64,000 bases of DNA from Pomphorhynchus laevis. Taxonomy: Eukaryota > Acanthocephala > Palaeacanthocephala > Echinorhynchida > Pomphorhynchidae. Position 1 is the first letter of the stretch. Every line of letters begins with the position of its first letter. This document shows positions 56,514 through 64,000 of the stretch, one piece after another. The stretch spans positions 1 through 64,000 of the forward strand of contig WNNJ02000564.1 of the NCBI GenBank assembly GCA_012934845.2, in the 5' to 3' direction. The notes under the pieces are model-generated. The model searched no databases and was not told where the DNA came from. It was given only the letters and a program-made list of their open reading frames with translations. The position numbers and the translations under genes were made by a program.

Positions 56514-57640
56514 ATTCTGGAAATAAAATGAACTTTTGATTCCAAAATAAAATTTATCAAATTTGTGGGCATTTGTGCTTTCTAAATTGTTGCATTTATG
56601 ACAAAAATATTTTGATAATTTTCAGTTTTTTATGGTTCTATATTAAATATCATTGATAAAGTTTTTAGTAACTATTTTTAGTGATAGTTATTAATAAATT
56701 ATTATTTATATTTAATAATTTATTTATTAATAAATAAATTAATTAAGTTTATTTATGAAATAAATATTTTTATTAATTATTATAAAAATATTAATTAATA
56801 TTAATATTTAATATTAATATTAATATTAAATATAATATATATTTGAATTGTAGATTTAAATTTAAGTCAGAATTTTCTTTGGAATTTACAAATTCAAATT
56901 ACCAGGTGTCTGAGTGTTTAATACTCATGTCATTTCGCCCATTTTTGCTTCGCATGGTACATATGGGATCATCAGAGAGTTTAGTACCTGCATTTTATTT
57001 CAGAAATTATTTTGCTTCTTTCATGATTTCCACTCGCGTCCTATCATTAGCACACGCTCAGCACGATCTACCTTCTATTCAGTCACTCTATCATTTCCAA
57101 GTTATATAAAACTTCAATTTTTCTATGAATACTTTTATACGGGGTCATTTAACGGATGATTTCAAAATTTGTGGTTTCACAAAAACGCGCTCAATTAAAC
57201 CGCCTTGTATATGCTTATGAAAGAATTCATACAACGAGACCCATACTGATTTTATTGAAAATATTTCATACCATGTAAACGGGTGAATGAGTAACAATCT
57301 CTAGTTTTTCTTCATCCAGCGAAGAAAAACATCCACGCATTTTTTAATAATTTAAATTTTTTCACAAGTTAGCAATTTTTTTACATGTTAGCAATGACCA
57401 AAATTGTTTGTCTTCTGAACAATAACTTCGAAAAGCATAAATTATTTAATTTATTTGACTAACAAAAATTGAAAATCATAAATTTTATCATTCAATTAAA
57501 AGAAATGAAATACTTTTCACCATATAAAATAATACTTTTATATAATAAAAGCTTTATTTAATACTTTATATAAAATAATACTTTTGAAATACTTAGAAAT
57601 ACTTTTTCACTTACAATTAAATAATTATAATAAATAATTA
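56514..57640. other. Spacer between DPH3 and array 2
   Basis: AT-rich, with overlapping short frames at 56843-57159 that I cannot assign. From about 57300 the sequence matches the left flank of array 1 and the block at 59950-60110. Confidence 0.4.
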
Positions 57641-57654
57641 TTAATTATTTATAA

Positions 57655-59387
57655 TGAACAATTGCAAACACGAGCGAGTATCATCATTTGGTCGGCTTCA
57701 TCAATTATCCTCGTGTGAATTCGATTGTTTTTACAGAAAGGCAGCAGAGGAAAATTTCAGCAGATAATTAAAGGACCGAAACATGAAAGGTATACGTAGG
57801 CTCACTGCTGATGAGCTCCACCTAGGCTTATTGTAGTGTACAGTACTGCATCTAGGATTAAAGAATTCACACGAGGATAATTTATGAAGCCGACCAAATG
57901 ATGATAATCGCTCGTGTGTGCAATTGTTCATTCTATTTAACTGGCAGATTCCGGTTTCCTGTCAAGAAAATTCAAAAGACAGATTGTCGGTTTGTTTCCG
58001 GAAACTGTAGTGCTATCTCCGTCCTTTTGTTACAAAAGACGGAAACAACGTACAGTTTGCACAAGTGGAAATGTTTTCCTTACAAACTGTATCGTTTGTT
58101 TTTACAGAAAGGCAGCAGAGGAAAATTTCAGAAAATTATTAAAGGACCGAAACACGAAAGTTATACGTAGGCTCACTGCTGATGAGGTCCACCTACGCTG
58201 ATTGTAGTGTACAGTACTGCATCTAGGATTAAAGAATTCACACGAGGATAATTTATGAAGCCGACCAAATGATGATACTCGCTCGTGTATGCAATTGTTC
58301 ATTCAATTTACCTGGCAGATTCCGGTTTCCTGTCAAGAAAATTCATAAGACCGATTGTCGGTTGTTTCCGTCAACTGTAGTGCTATTTCCGTCTTTTGGT
58401 TTCAAAAGACGGATACAACGTACAGTTTGCACAAGTGGAAATATTTTCCTTACAAACTGTACCGTTTGTTTTTAAGAAAGGCAGCAGAGGAAAATTTCAG
58501 CAGATAATTAAAGGACCGAAACACGAAAGGTATACGTAGGCTCACTGCTGATGAGGTCCACCTACGCTGATTGTAGTGTACAGTACTGCATCTAGGATTA
58601 AAGAATTCACACGAGGATAATTTATGAAGCCGACCAAATGATGATACTCGCTCGTGTATGCAATTGTTCAATCAATTTACCTGACATATTCCGGCTTCCT
58701 GTCAAAGAAAATTCAAAAGACAGATTGTCAGTTGTTTCCGTCAACTGTAGTGCTATTTCCCTCTTTTTGTTTCAAAAGACGGATACAACGTACAGTTTGC
58801 ACAAGTGGAAATGTTTTCCTTACAAACTGTACCGTTTGTTTTTACAGAAAGGCAGCAGAGGAAAATTTCAGCAGATTATTAAAGGACCGAAACACGAAAG
58901 GTATACGTAGGCTCACTGCTGATGAGGTCCACCTACGCTGATTGTAGTGTACAGTACTGCATCTAGGATTAAAGAATTCACACGAGGATAATTTATGAAG
59001 CCGACCAAATGATGATACTCGCTCGTGTATGCAATTATTCATTCTATTAACCTGGCAGATTCCGGTTTCCTGTCAAGAAAATTCAAAAGACAGATTGTCG
59101 GTTGTTTCCGGCAACTGTAGTGCTATCTCCGTCTTTTTGTTAGAAAAGACGGAAACAAAGTACAGTTTGCACAAGTGGAAATGTTTTCCTTACAAACTGT
59201 ATCGTTTGTTTTTACAGAAAGGCAGCAGAGGAAAATTTCAGCAGATTATTAAAGGACCGAAACACGAAAGGTATACGTAGGCTCACTGCTGATGAGGTCC
59301 ACCTACGCTGATTGTAGTGTACAGTACTGCATCTAGGATTAAATAATTCACACGAGCATAATTTATGAAGCCGACAAAATGATATTA
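57655..59387 (+). repeat. 370-bp tandem repeat, array 2 (about 4.5 units, inverted start)
   Basis: Begins with an inverted unit fragment (57655-57722). Direct units then start at 57769, 58140, 58509, 58880 and 59250 (spacing 369-371 bp). Units differ from each other by a few percent; for example, the TCCGTCTTTT hairpin stem and its partner are kept in most units. It ends at the same internal point as array 1 and is followed by the same AT-rich flank. Confidence 0.9.
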
Positions 59388-60440
59388 ATTATTTATTTTT
59401 AATTAATAATAAATAATTGTTTTAATGTACAAAGCTGTCACAATTTTTTCCTGATTATTTAAATATTGAATAATCTTTTTCGTGTTTGATTTTTCTTGGT
59501 TTTTATTTTCTTTTAGTAGAAGGTATTAATATCTCATTCAAATTACTTCAACACAATACAATACAATTTACCTAATCATTAAATTGAAATTTTGTCAAAT
59601 TATATCAGATCACCTAACTGAGTCTGTATTTTATATTATCTATAAATTAAATAATTAAATCAGCTAACTGAGCTGATTTATTCTATAATTATAGAATAAT
59701 TTATGGTTTATTATATAATTATAGAATAAACGAAACATAATAATGCTAAATCAAAATTTAGTAATTAAATAATAAAATTAATAATTGTTTTTAGATTTTC
59801 TATAATTTAAATCAAGTTAAAAAAATTGAAATTTAAAATAAACGACATTTTTTGAATTGACTAATAAATAACAGACGTTGTATCAGAATATGAATCAGAG
59901 AATAAGAACCCATATTCTTAGCAGTACTCTCGATATTGTTGCCCCACCTTGGCGTCTTGTCTTGTCTTATTCATACAATGTAAACGAGTAAACGATTAAC
60001 ATTTCTTGTTTTTCTTCATCCACAAATTTTTTATTAAAAATTTTTTCACATGTAATTACATGTTAGCAATGACTAAATATTTTAGTAATTAATTAACTTT
60101 ATTTATGAATAAATAAAGTTAATATATAAATATTTATTAATATTTATATTTATATTAATATTAATATTAATTAAATCAATAAATATTAATTTAATATTTT
60201 TGTTAATTTTTATTTTTATTATGTCATCGACCGTCAGTTTATATCATACCAATAGAGAAATGAAGTTAAAGTTTTTATTATTATTGTTGTTTTGTGTTCC
60301 TCGTTCCTCCCGTTTTATATTGTGTTATTTTATTGCATATGTTATTATTGAGCCATGTCTTTATCGTCCGGAATTATTATTAATGTTTCAACAGCACATA
60401 AAAGCATAACTTAATTGGCTGGTTCACTGCAGAAAAAATA
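59388..60440. other. AT-rich region with tail and flank repeats
   Basis: 59388-59490 is the shared right flank. 59605-59690 holds the CTAACTGAGTCTG motif and a small TTCTATAATTATAGAA palindrome. 59860-59900 is the end of an inverted Penelope tail. 59950-60110 resembles the left flank of the arrays. No gene. Confidence 0.5.
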
Positions 60441-60850
60441 GAAAATAATAAAAGTATCACAAATACGGAAAAGCAGCTTTCCCCATGGCATCCTCCATCC
60501 GTAATTTCTTTTTGAATTCGCTGATATTGCTACTGAACACTGTTGACTCTCCAAGCCTATTCCACAGAGATACAACTCGCCGATCAAATTGGACAGCTCG
60601 TGATTTTCTTATCCTTTCACGTCGCAGGGTTAAACCATGGCCTCGGAGGATATTGGATGAGCGCAAATGAAGATAATCTCGAAGTGGATGATCCAAATCA
60701 TTAAGAATTTGCCAGACCATACTCATATCGATGTACCGGCGGGTCCACGTGACAGTCTCAAGTCTAAGTGCTTTTAATCGATCAGGGTACGACAAAAATT
60801 TCAGTTGCGGTGCTAGCTTGGTAGCTCTATGAAGTACCCTCTCTGAACTA
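60441..60850 (-). mobile_element. LINE reverse transcriptase C-terminal remnant
   Basis: A minus-strand frame 60795-60457 reads SYPDRLKALRLETVTWTRRY, then MSMVWQILNDLDH, NILRGHGLTLRRERIRKSRA, and VVSLWNRLGESTVFSSNISE. This is the conserved end of CR1/Rex-type polymerases (RL..L.L.TL..RR...D....YKI...; VVNLWN.LP..VV...S...FK). The frame is still open. The rest of the element is missing. Confidence 0.75.
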
Positions 60851-61751
60851 ATATGTTCTTTTGGAAATATTATGTTATGATTTAAGAAAGTTGTTTTCTA
60901 GACTTTATAAAGTTTTTGTGTTAGCGAACAGAGTTTTTATCGATTGTTTGCAAACCCATACCAGTAAAGAAAATGCCGCTAGAAGATTTCTGTTAATATT
61001 TACTATCAGCAACACAACACCTTGCTCTCCTCTAAAATATTCTTAAATTTGTTCAATTCAAACTCAAATTTGTTCAATTCAAACTTGTATTTTTTACAAG
61101 TTTAGAGACAACATCCTTACACCTGCGTCCTAAGAATGTGAGTGTATTATAAGCGTATTTCACAAGATGGTGATCGCTCGAAAGAGGTTTATCAAGATCT
61201 ATTGAAGGGACTAAGTACAAGATTGGGGAGAGGTAAGATTGAAAACACACAGGTAATTCCGTAGAATTGATGTGCCCCATATTTATTTTCGTTATAGTAT
61301 CGTTTTGAATACTATAATATCATCATGTTAACAATTCTCTCGGGCACCCTGATGGATCTGAGAGCAAAGAGAATTTAAATGCTGTCAAATGTAGCAAAAA
61401 TATAAGGAAAACAGTCAGATAACTATGGAATGTTGATGTCAGAACAAAACAAAATTATGTTGATATAAATATGAAATAGAATATCGCTCTATTCTGCAAC
61501 GAATAGACATATTTTTTGTTATTTTAGGTTGAAATGAATCGAGATTAAATAACGTCAAAAATATGTCGAGAGTATTTATGTCTTTCTTTTATATTCATAT
61601 TCCGACCTTAGAAAATCCGTGCGACATCGGTGTCAAGCAAATTTCTCATTAGTGGAATTTATATAAATCATGTAACAGCCTACTGAGTATTTAAGTTGCT
61701 CGTTTTAGAAATTTTTTTGTTTCCTTGATATCACCACATTTTACACGAAAA
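60851..61751. other. Spacer upstream of the small secreted-protein genes
   Basis: Contains a tandem CAAATTTGTTCAATTCAAAC duplication with an adjacent AAACTTGTA/TACAAGTTT hairpin (61045-61105), and a 68-codon minus frame (61074-61280) that I cannot assign. The last 100 bp are presumably the promoter of the next gene. Confidence 0.4.
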
Positions 61752-62852
61752 ATGCTTTATCTTACATCGTTACTGTTGGTTACTGCTATCACAGCAATTG
61801 ATCAATACGATGGTGAGTAATTATAATAGAAACATTACAGTTATAAAATATTATTCAATATTGTTTAGTAATGCATTTTGTAATTTTTTGATTGTTGCTT
61901 GTGTCCATATTCCTAAATTTTCTACTATTGCTATAGCCGACAATTTTCAACTATAGTCTAAAATTTGTGAAATAAATCAGTTAACCAAGTATTTTCATTT
62001 TGTACTATAATAAAATAATAATTATAAATATATAAATATTAATATATTATATAAAGTAAGAATTTTTAAAATTCAATTGATTAATGAGAATTGATTTGAC
62101 TAATAAATAATATACGATTTATCATAATTAAGATAAGAGATCATCAGAAATTAAAAATTCATCAAACATTCTCATAAATAGGTCATCTTAGGTGCTTGGA
62201 CCAAATCTTGTCCGTGATGTTTAAGTATATTTATAACGGTGTTTAAGTTTCACGTGTATATCCGCAATTAAATTGTAGTAAATATAATATACCATCCATA
62301 TATATTTAATATATAATTTATATTAAATTAGCTTCTAATTATATGAACTTCATTGTAGGTTGTTGATATTTTAAAGAAATAATGATGCAATGATAATGAT
62401 ATAATGTTTAATAATATTAAAATTAATTATTGGAGCTGGATCAAAGTAAATAAATTATTTTTGATATTTTGCTAACTTCTGTTAGCAAAATATCAAAAAT
62501 AATTTCTTCTTTTCTTTGATCCAGATTCAATAATTATTTATCAATAATGGATCAGTATCAACTTTTAAAATATTTAAATTGATAGAAAATAGTAATTTGT
62601 TATTAATAACGGATTACAATTACTGATGACGATACAAATACGAATGAATTTATGATTTAAGCCTGCGGGTTTAAACTTCATATATCCACTATATGTGGGG
62701 TGACGAATTTTAGAATCAGTGATGGATCTTATGCTCAAGCCTTAGTTACTGATAAACAAGTGTGTGTTGCTTGCAACCTTAGTAAGCTTATGAAAGAATT
62801 TGGGACAGCACACGTGTTGTCCTGTGAAGCCACTGCTTATGCACAGATCTAA
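61752..62852 (+). CDS. Predicted small secreted cysteine-containing protein, two exons
   Basis: Exon 1 (61752-61812) encodes MLYLTSLLLVTAITA, a classic signal peptide, plus IDQYD, and ends at a strong GGTGAGTAA donor. The best continuation I find is 62662-62852 (acceptor ATTTAAG), which is in phase and gives 83 residues with five Cys in the mature part (CGFKLHISTICGVTNF, then KQVCVACNLSKLMKEFG, VLSCEATAYAQI). Exon 1 is convincing; exon 2 is a plausible but unproven match, since a one-in-three phase agreement could be chance and the 849-nt intron could hold other exons. Family unknown. The role would be extracellular. Confidence 0.4.
62421..62536. repeat. Compound inverted repeat with perfect 25-bp core
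   Basis: Core arms 62452-62476 and 62481-62505 are perfect (spacer TTCT). Outer arms continue imperfectly with CTGGATCAAAG against CTTTGATCCAG, and AATTATTG against CAATAATT. It lies inside the putative intron of the secreted-protein gene. The outer word also occurs near 55953. Confidence 0.85.
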
Positions 62853-63297
62853 GGCTGGTCACCGGTCTAGGAGGATGCGCTTAGCGATTTACTTTCAGAG
62901 GTCCATGAAGGATCTAGTACCATTGAAGTTGCTACATGACCACACTGATTAGACAACCGTGTTGTGATGAATAGACATAGTAATGTCGAAATCCCCTATT
63001 AGGGTCAAAGCGTATGTGGTAGGCGCATTTATAGTTAAGCTTCACTACTAAGTTTGTAAAAAGCATAAAGGTTAAAACTTTCCTGTTCATGTCTAATACT
63101 AAAATTTGAAGCAAATAACGGATTAAATACGACCAAATAAAATATTCGGCTCTTATAAAAAGTGAATATCTAGTGAAAAACGTTTTATAAAAAACTTTTT
63201 TAATTCTTTTAAATTTGTGTTATCTTTACAAATATAACATTTAATTTGTTTTATATTCGTGCTGTCTTTAACACGTGATTGGTATATCAACAGAACA
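62853..63297. other. Spacer between the two secreted-protein genes
   Basis: No convincing gene. The first 180 bp are less AT-rich (GCTGGTCACCGGTCTAGGAG) and could be 3' UTR of the preceding gene. Confidence 0.35.
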
Positions 63298-63669
63298 ATG
63301 ACCATTTTAAGCATTTTGAATTATGTCTTTCTACTGCCTTATATATTTCTAGCTTCAAATCGAAAACTATATATTGAAATATACTCGCAGGTTAACTCAG
63401 ATCTAAGAGAATCCGAGTTGGAGGTAAGTTTGCAAGACACCGGCCGAATGGATGCAGCAGCAGATACTCGATTATCTGCAGCATACCCTATTAATTCTCT
63501 TCCAACAGTACTCAAGCTTAACTTTAATAAAAGCTTAATGAAGAACGCGGTCAGGCCGTCATTAGGAATTCGTATTAGCAGAAGAGGTAAACTGTTATAC
63601 ATCAATGACATGCATGTTCCCGTAAATCCGTATGATACTCACATCCAAGTGCAGCTGATAAAAGTCTGA
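63298..63669 (+). CDS. Secreted YscW/YbaY-like domain protein
   Basis: A single-exon ORF of 123 residues from the ATG at 63298, chosen because it directly starts a signal peptide (MTILSILNYVFLLPYIFLAS); the frame upstream has only a GTG. The mature part reads like the small beta-sandwich of bacterial YbaY/YscW lipoproteins: LEVSLQDTGRMDAAADTRLS (compare L.VSLQDVSRADAPA), a PIN..P..LKLNF strand, RPSLGIRISRRGKLLYIND (compare Y.L.ARI...GKLLFIND) and a closing HIQVQLIKV strand. No lipobox Cys follows the signal peptide, so it is secreted rather than lipid-anchored. AATAAA follows at about 63735. A GTAAGT inside LEVS is apparently not used, since the domain reads through it. The assignment rests on remembered motif wording only. 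Confidence 0.6.
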   Translation: MTILSILNYVFLLPYIFLASNRKLYIEIYSQVNSDLRESELEVSLQDTGRMDAAADTRLSAAYPINSLPTVLKLNFNKSLMKNAVRPSLGIRISRRGKLLYINDMHVPVNPYDTHIQVQLIKV

Positions 63670-64000
63670 TGATAAATATGCCGTTACCTTATAAACTTTC
63701 AAACGATTTATTGTGATTCCCGTATTCATTTCAATAAAATGAGCTCAATATGCTGTTACTTTATATAATTGCATTAAGACACATTTATCCAAAATTGAAA
63801 TGCAGCAAAAGACGATAAGACAATTTTATAAGGCAATTCTTAATAACTATTGACTTTGAAATAAATTAAAGTCAAAGTTAAATTGCAATTCTTAATAAGA
63901 AATAATTGCAATTCTTATCAATAACTACAATTCTTAATAACTATTGACTTTGAAACAGATTAAATCAGCTAACTGAGTCTACGTATTTAATATAATTATA
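63670..64000. other. 3' flank with repeated AT words
   Basis: Contains the gene's AATAAA, then overlapping repeats of TTGCAATTCTTAATAACTA and TTGACTTTGAAA with local inversion (63840-63960), ending with the minus-strand TAACTGAGTCTACGTA motif at 63963-63990. Confidence 0.5.

Noticed and set aside
62662-62852. Possible RPA/OB-fold fragment (FRISDGSYAQALV)
   Set aside because: Only a short resemblance; it fits better as a continuation of the signal-peptide exon upstream.
63421-63430. Splice donor GGTAAGTTT inside the YscW-like gene
   Set aside because: The domain wording LEVSLQD reads straight through it, so an intron there would destroy the match.
1-64000. tRNA genes, rRNA, CRISPR arrays
   Set aside because: No T-arm GGTTCRAATCC with partner stems, no rRNA landmarks and no regular short repeat-spacer array were seen; the 370-bp arrays are head-to-tail without spacers.

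Overview
The window is AT-rich eukaryotic nuclear DNA. It has spliced genes with GT-AG introns, many non-LTR retrotransposon copies, Penelope-like and Gypsy-like elements, and long low-complexity stretches. I saw no bacterial operon structure, rRNA, tRNA or CRISPR array. The host is uncertain. The LINE and Penelope-like families resemble those of animals, while the PRPP synthetase has the layout of fungal Prs1 and several introns are only 43-54 nt. I therefore say only 'an opisthokont-like eukaryote with a repeat-swollen genome', either an invertebrate or an early-diverging fungus.

Layout. 1-3993: tandem and mirror-image copies of a 1.5-kb element that encodes a 181-aa coiled-coil protein with a basic tail; the copies meet in a near-perfect large palindrome. 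4430-29735: a nest of retrotransposons. One CR1-like LINE family ('family A') appears about ten times on both strands. A second LINE family ('family B') appears three times in this block. There is one Gypsy-like fossil inside a family A copy and one smaller Gypsy-like remnant. 30113-49358: a seven-exon ribose-phosphate pyrophosphokinase gene (369 aa) whose four large introns are filled with Penelope-like fragments, a degenerate LINE carrying a 1-kb array of a 12-bp repeat, and many copies of a structured Penelope 3' tail. 50680-53470: two jockey-like LINE fragments. 53520-60110: two arrays of a 370-bp tandem repeat in matching AT-rich flanks, on either side of a compact three-exon DPH3 gene. 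60440-60850: a LINE remnant. 61752-63669: two small genes for predicted secreted proteins, one of them with a YscW/YbaY-like domain known to me mainly from bacteria.

The host genes are unrelated housekeeping or secreted functions and form no visible pathway together. The strongest leads are: (i) the palindromic 1.5-kb element with R-like ends; (ii) two repeat families with conserved interleaved complementarities (pseudoknot potential) plus a covarying LINE tail hairpin; (iii) an unusual number of short, near-perfect palindromes, several exactly at retrotransposon breakpoints; (iv) a PRPP synthetase lacking a catalytic-loop lysine; and (v) the YscW-like secreted protein. All calls come from reading the sequence; no database search was possible.
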